Assembly (NCBI GenBank): GCA_035267785.1
Contig: DATFLL010000116.1
Span: 1-38,057, forward strand
DNA from: DATFLL01 sp035267785
GTDB taxonomy: Bacteria > Pseudomonadota > Gammaproteobacteria > DATFLL01
Direction: 5' to 3'
DNA: 38,057 bases
The notes under the pieces were generated by a model. The model was given only the letters and a program-made list of their open reading frames with translations, searched no databases and was not told the DNA's origin. Below are positions 1-7,740 of this stretch, piece after piece. Every line of letters begins with the position of its first letter. The first letter of the stretch is position 1. A program made the position numbers and the translations under genes.

Positions 1-7
1 CGTCCGC

Positions 8-42
8 CAGCTGCCAACTGACGACTGCACACTGCCGACTCC
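8..42. repeat. CTGCCAA-type intergenic repeat fragment
   Basis: The stretch reads as variants of CTGCCAACTGACGACTGC and resembles the CTGCCAA units at 4523-4545, 4724-4753, 8070-8095 (inverted) and 21935-21951. It is the left-most member of that family here, cut by or close to the window edge. The rest of 1-206 has no gene I can support. Confidence 0.55.
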
Positions 43-135
43 GGCCCCCGTTCCGACGCCGCTGCGGGTCGCAATACCCGCTGCATTGACAGGGACTTCC
101 CCCCGTCTGAGACCAGTCAGGGGCCGGTGGGCCTG

Positions 136-165
136 TTCAAGGCCCACGCCGCCGCGTGTTAAGAT
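136..165 (+). promoter_or_regulatory. possible sigma-70 promoter of the DUF3683 oxidoreductase
   Basis: A TTCAAG box at 136-141 and a TAAGAT box at 160-165 are separated by 18 bases, and the start codon lies about 40 bases downstream. Both boxes are only partial matches to consensus, so this is a weak prediction. Confidence 0.3.
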
Positions 166-206
166 AAGCGTCTTTTCCGCTACCCGAGCCCCGGCTCCGA
201 CGCTGT

Positions 207-3200
207 ATGAACACCGCCCGCATCCGCGAGATTCCGTACAACTACACTTCGTTTTCCGATCGCGAAATCGTGATCCGTCTGCTCGGCGAGGAGATGTGGG
301 AGGTACTCAACGAGCTGCGTTCCGAACGCGTGACGGGCCGATCGGCGCGCATGCTGTTCGAGGTGCTCGGCGACATCTGGGTGGTGACGCGTAATCCCTT
401 CATCCAGGACGACCTGCTTTCCAGCCGCAAGCGCCATCGGGCGCTAACCGATGCGCTGAATCACCGTTTGGATCAGATCGAAGCGCGGGCGGACGGCAAT
501 GAGCTGGTTTTGCGCCTCGTAGAGCGCGCAAGAGGCGCTGTGGAGGCGTTTGAGGCGTGGTTTCCCCGACAGAGGGAATTACGCCAGAAAGTTCAACGCC
601 GCTTGTCGCGCGTTACACGCCGCGACAACATCGATTTCAGCGGACTTGCGCGCGTCTCTCACGTCACCGACGCCTCGGACTGGCGCGTGGAGTATCCCCT
701 GGTCGTGATCTCGCCCGATACCGAACAGGAGACCATCGATGTCGTCGCTGCGTGCCTGGAGTTGGGCCTGGCGATCATCCCGCGCGGCGGCGGTACGGGT
801 TACACGGGCGGTGCGGTGCCGCTGCGCGGCGACTGCGTCGTGATCAACACCGAGAAGCTCGAATCGCTCGGCGCCGTCGAGGACCGTGCGCTGCCCGGCG
901 TCGATGCAAAGGTGCCGACAATCCGCACCGGGGCCGGCGTGGTGACCAAACGTGTTGCCGAGGCGGCCGAGGCGGCGGGTTACGTGTTCGCGGTCGATCC
1001 CACCTCGCAGGACGCCTCGTGCATCGGCGGCAACGTTGCCATGAACGCCGGCGGCAAGAAGGCCGTGCTCTGGGGCACGACCCTGGACAACCTGGTCTCC
1101 TGGCGCATGGTCACGCCCGATGCCAAGTGGCTGCTGGTCGAGCGCCTGAACCACAACCTGGGCAAGATCCACGACGTGGAGATGGCCGAGTTTCGCATCA
1201 CCCGCTACGAGGCCGACGGGCATACCCAGATAGGCGAGGCCGAGATACTGCGCATCCCCGGCCCGGAGCTTCGCAAGCTGGGCCTGGGCAAGGACGTGAC
1301 CAACAAATTCCTCGGCGGTCTGCCCGGCGTACAGAAAGAGGGCTGCGACGGGCTCATCACCTCGGCGCGGTTTATCCTGCATCGCATGCCCGCACACATC
1401 CGTACGGTGTGCCTGGAGTTCTTCGGCGACGACCTGCGCCGCGCCGTGCCCGCCATCGTGGAGACCAAGGACTACCTCGACGCCCTGCCCGACGTGCAGC
1501 TCGCCGGCATGGAGCACCTGGACGAGCGCTACGTGCGGGCCGTCAAGTACACGACCAAGGCGCCGCGCCCGGACCTGCCCAAGATGGTCCTGCTCATCGA
1601 CATCGCCGGCGACGACGACAACGTGGTCGCCGAGGCGGCCTCCACGGTCGTGCGCATGGCCAATGCGCGCGACGGCGAGGGCTCGGTGGCGGTCAGCCCC
1701 GAGGCCCGCAAGCGCTTCTGGGCCGACCGGGCGCGCACCGCGGCCATCGCGGCCCACACCAACGCCTTCAAGATCAACGAGGACGTGGTCATCCCGCTCG
1801 AGCGCCTGGCCGACTACAACGACGGCATCGAGCGCATCAACATCGAGCTGTCCACCGCGAACAAGCTGCGCATGATCGACGCCGCCCTGGATTATCTGGA
1901 CGGGCCCATGCCCGAGCTGCACCGCGTGGTGCGCGGCCAGGCGCCGGACTTCGACGAGAGCGAGGAGAGCACCGCGATCCTCGAGGCGAAAAAGCGGGCC
2001 GCGCGCGAGGCCCTGGTCGCCGCGCGCGATCGCTGGCGCGCGATCATGGAGGCCATGGACGCGCCGGCCGAGGACCATCCGGACCTGATCGAGGACGTCG
2101 CGGCCGAGGCCCTGGAGTCGGGCGATACGCTGTTTCGTCTGCTCCAGCGCCGGGCGCTGCGCATCTCCTACCGGCGCAGCGTCGAGGGCCCTCTGAAGGA
2201 TATCTTCCGGGGCGAGTCCCTGGCCGGCGTGCGCGAGCGCCTGGACGCCATCCACACCGAGCGCCGCTCCAGCCGCGTGTTCGTCGCCACCCACATGCAC
2301 GCGGGCGACGGCAATGTGCACACGAACATCCCGGTCAACTCAAACGACTACGAGATGCTGCGCGAGGCCGACCGCGTCGTCGCGCGCGTCATGGCACTGG
2401 CCGAATCGCTGGGCGGGGTCATCTCCGGCGAGCACGGCATCGGCATCACCAAGATGCAATACCTGGCCCCGGCCACGATCGAGGCCTTCACCGATTACAA
2501 GAAGAGCGTCGACCCGGCCGACGTATTCAATCCCGGCAAGCTGCTGGCCGGTTCGGGCCTGGACAACGCCTATACCCCTTCGCTGCGCCTGGTCGAGCAG
2601 GAGGCCCTGCTGCTGGAGGCCAGCGACCTCGGCGACCTCAACCGCGAGATCAAGGACTGCCTGCGCTGCGGCAAGTGCAAGCCCGTATGCACCACCCACG
2701 TGCCGCGCGCCAACCTGCTGTACTCGCCGCGCAACAAGATCCTGGCCACCGGCCTCATCATCGAGGCCTTCCTCTACGAGGAGCAGACCCGCCGCGGTAT
2801 CTCCATACGCCACTTCGACGAGATGAACGACGTGGCCGATCACTGCACCGTGTGCCACAAGTGCCTCAATCCCTGTCCGGTGGACATCGACTTTGGGGAT
2901 GTGTCGATTCACATGCGCAAGTTGCTGCGCGAGCAGGGCAAGAAGCGCCCGAGCCTGGGCACCATGGCCTCCATGGCCTTTCTCAACGTCACCGACCCGC
3001 GCACCATCAAGCTCATGCGCCAGGCCATGATCCAGTGGGGTTACCGCGGTCAGCGCCTGGCCTACCGCCTGGCGCGCAGCTTCAAGGTGGTCAGCGCCAA
3101 GCGCCGCCCGGCCGCCACGGGCGGCAAGATGCAGGTGCCCGCCCAGGTCATCAACTTCGTCAAAAAGCCCATGCCGGCCGGGCTGCCCAAGCAGACCATG

Positions 3201-4067
3201 CGCGCGCTGCTATCGCTGGAGGACCCGACCACGGTGCCGATCCTGCGCGACCCGGCCAAGGTCGACGACGACTCCGACGCGGTGTTCTATTTTCCTGGCT
3301 GCGGGTCCGAACGCCTGTTCAGCCAGGTCGGCCTGGCCACCCTGGCCATGCTCTACGAGGTCGGTGCCGAGACCGTCTTGCCGCCGGGCTATCTGTGCTG
3401 CGGTTATCCGCAGACCTCCTCGGGCGACTACGAGCGCGGCAACAAGATATCCGTGGACAACCAGGTGCTGTTCCACCGCCTGGCGAACACGCTGAACTAT
3501 CTGGACATCAAGACGGTGATCGTCTCCTGCGGGACCTGCATGGACCAGCTCCAGCAGTACCAGTTCGACAAGATCTTCCCGGGCTGCCGTCTGCTGGACA
3601 TTCACGAGTACCTGATGGAAAAGGGCGTCAACCTCAACGGCGTGGAGGGCGTACAGTACATGTACCACGACCCCTGCCACACGCCGATGAAGCAGTACAA
3701 CCCCACTAAGGTCGCCTCCAGCCTCATGGGCCAGGAGGTCGCGCTGTCCGACCGCTGCTGCGGCGAGGCGGGGACATTCGCCATCGCCCGTCCCGACATC
3801 GCCACCCAGGTGCGCTTCCGCAAGGAAGAGGAGTTGCACAAGGGCATCAAGGACCTGACCGGGAAAGAGCGCGCCGAGAACGGCAACGTCAAGATCCTCA
3901 CGTCCTGCCCGGCCTGTCAGCAGGGCCTGTCGCGCTACGCCGACGACACGGGCCTGGACACCGACTACATCGTCGTCGAGCTCGCCAACCACCGCCTCGG
4001 CGAGGACTGGCAGGGCCGGTTCATCGAGCGGGCGCGCAGCGGGGGCATCGAGCGGGTCTTGCTCTAA
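207..4067 (+). CDS. Fused FAD-linked oxidase / iron-sulfur oxidoreductase (DUF3683, GlcD-GlcF or D-lactate dehydrogenase type)
   Basis: This 1286-residue protein joins what are often separate subunits. An N-terminal region of about 160 residues fits the DUF3683 extension. A PCMH-type FAD-binding domain follows, with its glycine loop (GGGTGYTGG) near residue 194. The FAD-oxidase C-terminal domain carries HMHAGDGNVHTN and GEHGIGITK (near 740). Two 4Fe-4S ferredoxin motifs follow: CLRCGKCKPVC (near 818) and CTVCHKCLNPCP (near 880). The C-terminal half has CCG-type cysteine motifs (CCGYP near 1063, CCGEAG near 1185, SCGTC, SCPAC) as in GlcF and heterodisulfide-reductase-like subunits. The family oxidises 2-hydroxy acids such as D-lactate or glycolate and passes electrons towards quinone, but the substrate cannot be read from sequence. 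The ATG at 207 has no clear Shine-Dalgarno sequence. It appears monocistronic. Confidence 0.9.
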   Translation: MNTARIREIPYNYTSFSDREIVIRLLGEEMWEVLNELRSERVTGRSARMLFEVLGDIWVVTRNPFIQDDLLSSRKRHRALTDALNHRLDQIEARADGNELVLRLVERARGAVEAFEAWFPRQRELRQKVQRRLSRVTRRDNIDFSGLARVSHVTDASDWRVEYPLVVISPDTEQETIDVVAACLELGLAIIPRGGGTGYTGGAVPLRGDCVVINTEKLESLGAVEDRALPGVDAKVPTIRTGAGVVTKRVAEAAEAAGYVFAVDPTSQDASCIGGNVAMNAGGKKAVLWGTTLDNLVSWRMVTPDAKWLLVERLNHNLGKIHDVEMAEFRITRYEADGHTQIGEAEILRIPGPELRKLGLGKDVTNKFLGGLPGVQKEGCDGLITSARFILHRMPAHIRTVCLEFFGDDLRRAVPAIVETKDYLDALPDVQLAGMEHLDERYVRAVKYTTKAPRPDLPKMVLLIDIAGDDDNVVAEAASTVVRMANARDGEGSVAVSPEARKRFWADRARTAAIAAHTNAFKINEDVVIPLERLADYNDGIERINIELSTANKLRMIDAALDYLDGPMPELHRVVRGQAPDFDESEESTAILEAKKRAAREALVAARDRWRAIMEAMDAPAEDHPDLIEDVAAEALESGDTLFRLLQRRALRISYRRSVEGPLKDIFRGESLAGVRERLDAIHTERRSSRVFVATHMHAGDGNVHTNIPVNSNDYEMLREADRVVARVMALAESLGGVISGEHGIGITKMQYLAPATIEAFTDYKKSVDPADVFNPGKLLAGSGLDNAYTPSLRLVEQEALLLEASDLGDLNREIKDCLRCGKCKPVCTTHVPRANLLYSPRNKILATGLIIEAFLYEEQTRRGISIRHFDEMNDVADHCTVCHKCLNPCPVDIDFGDVSIHMRKLLREQGKKRPSLGTMASMAFLNVTDPRTIKLMRQAMIQWGYRGQRLAYRLARSFKVVSAKRRPAATGGKMQVPAQVINFVKKPMPAGLPKQTMRALLSLEDPTTVPILRDPAKVDDDSDAVFYFPGCGSERLFSQVGLATLAMLYEVGAETVLPPGYLCCGYPQTSSGDYERGNKISVDNQVLFHRLANTLNYLDIKTVIVSCGTCMDQLQQYQFDKIFPGCRLLDIHEYLMEKGVNLNGVEGVQYMYHDPCHTPMKQYNPTKVASSLMGQEVALSDRCCGEAGTFAIARPDIATQVRFRKEEELHKGIKDLTGKERAENGNVKILTSCPACQQGLSRYADDTGLDTDYIVVELANHRLGEDWQGRFIERARSGGIERVLL

Positions 4068-4103
4068 AGATACCTCCTGGAAAGGAATGCAGAGTAGTCA
4101 GAA

Positions 4104-4455
4104 GCGCTCTGGAAAGGAACACAGAGGACGCAGAGACGCGGAGGACGCAGAGAAGAGCAAATTCGTGAGGGGTGAGGTGTAAGGAGTGAGGCGAAAAGGC
4201 CTGACCTCGACGCTCACCGAAACCCTGTCGGCCTCACCTTCTTTCTTCCTCGGTGCCTCCGTGTCCTCGGTGGTTATTCCATGCGCTCTGGAAAGGAACA
4301 CAGAGGACGCGGAGGCGCGGAGGGCGCAGAGAAGAGCAAATTCGTGAGGGGTGAGGTGTAAGGAGTGAGGCGAAAAGGCCTGACCTCGACGCTCACCGAA
4401 ACCCTGTCGGCCTCACCTTCTTTCTTCCTCTGTGCCTCCGTGTCCTCGGTGGTTA
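4104..4455. repeat. Tandem pair of 173-bp CACAGAGGAC-family repeats (179-bp period)
   Basis: Copy one (4104-4276) and copy two (4283-4455) are nearly identical, with a few substitutions near the left end and one near the right end. Each begins GCGCTCTGGAAAGGAACACA, continues with a purine-rich quasi-periodic ACGCAGAG/ACGCGGAGG tract, and ends CCTCCGTGTCCTCGGTGGTTA-like. The left and right ends are related as imperfect inverted repeats. There is no coding capacity apart from artefactual open frames. Relatives occur at 4628-4673, 7741-7847, 8306-8400, 28834-28981 and 30971-31133. Confidence 0.85.
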
Positions 4456-4470
4456 ACGCATGCGCGTAGT

Positions 4471-4774
4471 TCGCAGTTGGCAGTCGTCAGTCGGCAGAAA
4501 GAGTGAACGTGATCCGGCTTTGCTGCCAACTGCCAACTGCCAACTCACCCGCGGAGCGGGCGCGCCTCACCCCTCACCCCTCACACCTCACGCCTCACGC
4601 TTTCGCGCCTCCGCGTTTCTGCGAACTCTGTGTTCCTTTCCAGAGCACATCCAAGAACCACCGAGGACACAGAGGCCCAGGCCGGGATGTCGGGTTACGC
4701 TGCGCTAACCCGACCTACGGCTGCTGCCAACTGCCAACTGCCAACTGCCAACTCACCCGCGGAGCGGGCGCGCC
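4471..4774. repeat. Mosaic of several short intergenic repeat families
   Basis: Reading left to right there is an inverted CTGCCAA unit (4471-4497), a direct array of CTGCCAA units (4523-4545) followed by ACCCGCGGAGCGGGCGCGCC, runs of CCCCTCAC, and an inverted fragment of the CACAGAGGAC family (4628-4673). A hairpin follows with arms GTCGGGTTA (4689-4697) and TAACCCGAC (4706-4714). A second CTGCCAA array (4724-4753) is again followed by the same ACCCGCGGAGCGGGCGCGCC tail. The last unit runs into the stop codon of rtcB. I see no gene in this stretch. Confidence 0.8.
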
Positions 4775-6205
4775 TCACCCTTTAATCGTGATCAGTGGCT
4801 CAAGCCTGGCCACCAGCCGCGCCAGCCCCGCCTTGTCCGCCGCCTCGACCACGGCGGTGACGTCCTTGTAGGCGCCGGGCGCCTCTTCGGCGACGCCGCG
4901 CAGGCTGGGGCTGCGGATCAGTATCCCGCGACCGGCCAGTTCGTCGACGACCTCGCGCCCGCGCCACTGGCGCGTGGCCTGATGGCGGCTCATGGCGCGC
5001 CCGGCGCCGTGGCAGGCGGAGCTGTAGGCGAGCTGCTCGCTCTCGGCGGTGCCGACGAGGATGTAGGAGGCAGTGCCCATGGTGCCGCCGATGAGCACGG
5101 GCTGGCCGATCGCGCGCAGCCCCTCGGGCAGAGCGGGGTGTCCGGGCCCGAGGGCGCGCGTGGCACCCTTGCGGTGGACGAACAGGCGCCGTTTCGCACC
5201 GTCGACGAGGTGGTTCTCGACCTTGCAGGTGTTGTGCGAGACGTCGTAGAGCAGCGACAGGTGTTTGCCCGGGAACAGCTCGGCGAAGACCTCGCGCGTG
5301 AGCCGGGTGATGATCTGGCGATTGGCCAGAGCGCAGTTGATGCCCGCGCGCATGGCGCCGAGGTAACGCTGACCCAACGGCGAGTCGATGGGGGCACAGG
5401 CGAGCTCGCGGTCGGGCAGCGCGATGCCGTATTGTCCTGCGCTCACGGCCATGGCCTTGAGGAACTCGGTGCCGATCTGGTGGCCCAGGCCGCGCGAGCC
5501 GCAGTGGATGCTGACCTGGATGTCGCCCTCGCGCAGGCCGAAGGCGGACGCGGCCCTGGCGTCGTGGACGTGCGTGACCCGCTGCACCTCCAGATAGTGG
5601 TTGCCCGAGCCGAGCGTGCCCATCTCGTCGCGCTGGCGGCGCTTGGCATGGTCGGACACGTGCTCGGGCGCGGCGCCGGCCATGCAGCCGTGTTCCTCGG
5701 TGCGCTCCAGGTCCGCTTCTTCGCCGAAACCCTGTTCGACCGCCCAGCGCGCGCCGCCGCGCAGCATGGCGTCCATTTCGCGGCCGCTCAGGCGAATGCG
5801 GCCCGTGGACCCCACGCCGGCCGGAATGCGCTCAAAAAGATTCTCGGCCAGACGCTCTCGCAGCGGCTGGAACTCCTCCAGGGTCAGGCCGGTGTGCAGC
5901 GTGCGTACCCCGCAGGAGATATCGAAGCCGACGCCGCCGGCCGAGATGACGCCGCCGGCCTTGGGATCGAAGGCGGCCACGCCGCCGATGGGAAAGCCGT
6001 AGCCCCAGTGTGCGTCGGGCATGGCGTAGGAGGCGTTGACGATGCCGGGCAGCGTGGCCACGTTGCAGACCTGCTCGTAGACCTTGTCGTCCATGGCGCG
6101 GATCAGGTCCTCGCGGGCGTAGATCACGCCGGGCACGCGCATGGCCCCGTGGGGTTCGATGTGCCACTCGTATTCGCTGTGACGGATGAGCTTTCCGGTA
6201 TCCAT
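4775..6205 (-). CDS. rtcB: RtcB RNA-splicing ligase (GTP- and Mn-dependent)
   Basis: RtcB joins a 2',3'-cyclic phosphate or 3'-phosphate RNA end to a 5'-hydroxyl end, acting in tRNA and RNA repair in the cytoplasm. The 476-residue protein has every expected active-site element. DISCGV holds the metal ligands D95 and C98, GSGNH holds N202 and H203, HCGSRG holds H234, VSHNT holds H324, CHGAGR holds H399 (the guanylylated histidine), and a lysine sits next to the C-terminus (K475). Length and numbering match the Pyrococcus-type enzyme closely. The ATG at 6205 follows GGGGGAG at suitable spacing, so I prefer it to an in-frame start 20 codons upstream. It lies 29 bases after the archease gene, so the two are probably co-transcribed. 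Its stop codon lies inside a repeat tail. Confidence 0.96.
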   Translation of the reverse strand: MDTGKLIRHSEYEWHIEPHGAMRVPGVIYAREDLIRAMDDKVYEQVCNVATLPGIVNASYAMPDAHWGYGFPIGGVAAFDPKAGGVISAGGVGFDISCGVRTLHTGLTLEEFQPLRERLAENLFERIPAGVGSTGRIRLSGREMDAMLRGGARWAVEQGFGEEADLERTEEHGCMAGAAPEHVSDHAKRRQRDEMGTLGSGNHYLEVQRVTHVHDARAASAFGLREGDIQVSIHCGSRGLGHQIGTEFLKAMAVSAGQYGIALPDRELACAPIDSPLGQRYLGAMRAGINCALANRQIITRLTREVFAELFPGKHLSLLYDVSHNTCKVENHLVDGAKRRLFVHRKGATRALGPGHPALPEGLRAIGQPVLIGGTMGTASYILVGTAESEQLAYSSACHGAGRAMSRHQATRQWRGREVVDELAGRGILIRSPSLRGVAEEAPGAYKDVTAVVEAADKAGLARLVARLEPLITIKG

Positions 6206-6234
6206 GGTTGCTTTGCTCCCCCTGGAAGAAGGGC

Positions 6235-6681
6235 TCAGACGTCGACCACGCACTGCGCGACCCACGTGCCGTCGTCGCGCTCGATCACGTGCAGGTCGGT
6301 GTAGGTAGCCCCCTTGACCTCGACGGCGCGTTCATGGCGTTCCGCGGCCACTTGTTCGCCCCGGGCGGTGCCCTGCAGCTGTCCGTCGCCGAGGGTCACC
6401 CGAAAGCGGCTGAACAGCATGCCGCGGGTCGCCATTTCATAGACGAGTGCATTGAGCCAGTCCACCAGCAGCAGTTCCAGGTCGGGCGCCGAGCACCGTA
6501 TCGAGACGGCCGCATCGGGGCGGATAGCGGTCGGGTCGCTGATCACCGCCATCATCGCCAGTGCCGCCTGTTCGAATGCCTCGGCCGGGCTGTGGCCCAC
6601 GCCGCGCACGCCCATGTCGGCCTGATGGGGATAGTGCTCCCAGTAGGGCGGCGTACGCGCCGTTTTCGCCTCCTCCAACAC
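6235..6681 (-). CDS. Archease (RtcB activator)
   Basis: This 148-residue protein matches the archease family, which speeds guanylylation and turnover of RtcB. Family features include the N-terminal HQADMGVRGVG segment (with an acidic metal-binding residue), the AFEQAALAM helix, the LLVDWLNALVYE segment and the C-terminal aspartate (VVDV). Translation starts at a GTG (6679-6681) preceded by AGAGGAGA. The partner rtcB lies directly downstream. I looked upstream for a sigma-54 promoter and an RtcR gene, as in E. coli, and found neither, so control of this pair is likely different. Confidence 0.93.
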   Translation of the reverse strand: MLEEAKTARTPPYWEHYPHQADMGVRGVGHSPAEAFEQAALAMMAVISDPTAIRPDAAVSIRCSAPDLELLLVDWLNALVYEMATRGMLFSRFRVTLGDGQLQGTARGEQVAAERHERAVEVKGATYTDLHVIERDDGTWVAQCVVDV

Positions 6682-6877
6682 GCTTCTCCTCTTCCGGCCC
6701 GCTGTGCGGCCCCTGGCCCGGATAACCTCTCAAGATTAGCCTCAAGACGCCACAGATGCGACGGTTCAGGTTGCGCCAGGTCAACGACTCGATCGGATAC
6801 AGCGACTATCATTTATTCATTGGTGCGCGGTGGCCGCGTGACGGGGACGGCCGCGCCCGTCGGTCGATCCAGACTTT

Positions 6878-6890
6878 GTTGACCGTCAAC
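6878..6890. promoter_or_regulatory. 13-bp palindrome before the GlcG-like gene
   Basis: GTTGAC-C-GTCAAC is a perfect odd palindrome ending 21 bases before the ATG at 6912 and just before the ribosome binding site. It could be an operator half-site pair or chance. No regulator gene lies next to it. Confidence 0.25.
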
Positions 6891-6911
6891 TACGCCAACG
6901 GGAGGAATACC

Positions 6912-7472
6912 ATGAATCGAATCTCGAACCGAACCTCGACGCCAAAGGGTGCCGCATTGGCATTGGGTGTGGTCCTGGGCGCGTCGGCGTTGATTGCAGG
7001 TGCCGTGCCGGCGACTGCCCGCGCACAGGACGACGGCCAGAAAATGGTTATCAGCGTCAAGCGCATGACCATGGAGACCGCCTTGCATGTCGCCCAGGCC
7101 GCCATCGCTCAGTGCCGCAAGGAGGGCGTGCAGGTGGCGGTGACCGTCGTCGATCGCAACGGCAACACGCAGGTCGTGCTGCGCGACGTACTGGCCATGG
7201 ACCTGACGCTGCGGATCAGCCGCCAGAAGGCCTATACCGCGATGTCCTTCAACTCACCGACCTCGGAGCTCGCCAAGCGTTTCACGTCGCCGGTGTCCAT
7301 CGCCAAGGTCAAGGGTGTGCTGCCGTCGGCCGGCGGCGTACCCATCGCGGTCGGCGGTGCCATCCTCGGCGGCGTCGGGGTCAGCGGCGCGCCGTCCGGG
7401 CTGACGGACGAGAAATGCGCCAAGGCCGGTGTGGACGCGGTCCGCATGGACCTCGAAATGTCCGGGATGTAA
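6912..7472 (+). CDS. Secreted GlcG/HbpS-like (heme-binding family) protein
   Basis: The 186-residue protein starts with a signal peptide: a basic N-terminus, a hydrophobic stretch at about 13-33 and an ARA cleavage site near residue 38. The mature part fits the GlcG/HbpS (DUF336) fold, with an N-terminal helix ETALHVAQAAIAQC, the strand VAVTVVDRNGN, RQKAYTAMSF, and the glycine-rich GGVPIAVGGAILGGVGVSG. Members bind heme or related ligands; in E. coli glcG lies in the glycolate operon but its role there is unclear. A strong GGAGG precedes the ATG. A 70-residue unknown follows after 37 bases and is probably in the same transcript. Export suggests a periplasmic role; the ligand is unknown. Confidence 0.88.
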   Translation: MNRISNRTSTPKGAALALGVVLGASALIAGAVPATARAQDDGQKMVISVKRMTMETALHVAQAAIAQCRKEGVQVAVTVVDRNGNTQVVLRDVLAMDLTLRISRQKAYTAMSFNSPTSELAKRFTSPVSIAKVKGVLPSAGGVPIAVGGAILGGVGVSGAPSGLTDEKCAKAGVDAVRMDLEMSGM

Positions 7473-7509
7473 AGCGGGCCACCGCACTACGAACGAGAAA
7501 GGAGGAAGG

Positions 7510-7722
7510 ATGTATCTCAAACACCAACCAACGGGCGATCTGGTCGAAGTCGTGGATACGGCCGCGCTGTTCGATCCCTTCCGCGACAGTCTGGAGGGAC
7601 GGCTGCACGCCGGCGAAGAGCTCCAGGAAGTCGAGGTATTTCCGAAGGCCGAGCTCGTATTCCCCTCCGGGGAGTCGCTGCCGCGCTGCTGGACGGACGG
7701 CAACTACCGGCAAGGGTCCTGA
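7510..7722 (+). CDS. Small conserved-looking protein of unknown function
   Basis: This 70-residue acidic protein has no signal peptide or membrane segment. It starts MYLKHQPTGDLVEVVD and ends with PRCWTDGNYRQGS. The ATG at 7510 is preceded by AAAGGAGGAAGG, one of the best ribosome binding sites in the window, which argues strongly that it is translated. It has a single cysteine (PRCW) near the C-terminus and alternating charged and hydrophobic residues suggesting a small beta-rich fold. It follows the GlcG-like gene by 37 bases, and repeats begin 18 bases after its stop. I do not recognise a function. Confidence 0.75.
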   Translation: MYLKHQPTGDLVEVVDTAALFDPFRDSLEGRLHAGEELQEVEVFPKAELVFPSGESLPRCWTDGNYRQGS

Positions 7723-7740
7723 TCCGGTCCAGTGGGCGTG

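Noticed and set aside
557..3709. 1050-codon open frame inside the DUF3683 gene
   Set aside because: It is a +1-shifted shadow of the oxidoreductase in GC-rich DNA, rich in Arg/Gly/Pro with no family resemblance.
4523..4753. CRISPR-like array
   Set aside because: The CTGCCAA units are directly abutting short words without spacers of regular length, and no cas gene is present.
4098..4871. Short ORFs in the first repeat mosaic
   Set aside because: Their proteins are translations of the repeat words (for example LLFSASSASLRPLCSF) and appear in several frames.
6691..6790. Sigma-54 promoter for archease-rtcB
   Set aside because: No TGGC-N8-TGC-type pair with correct spacing was found on the minus strand.
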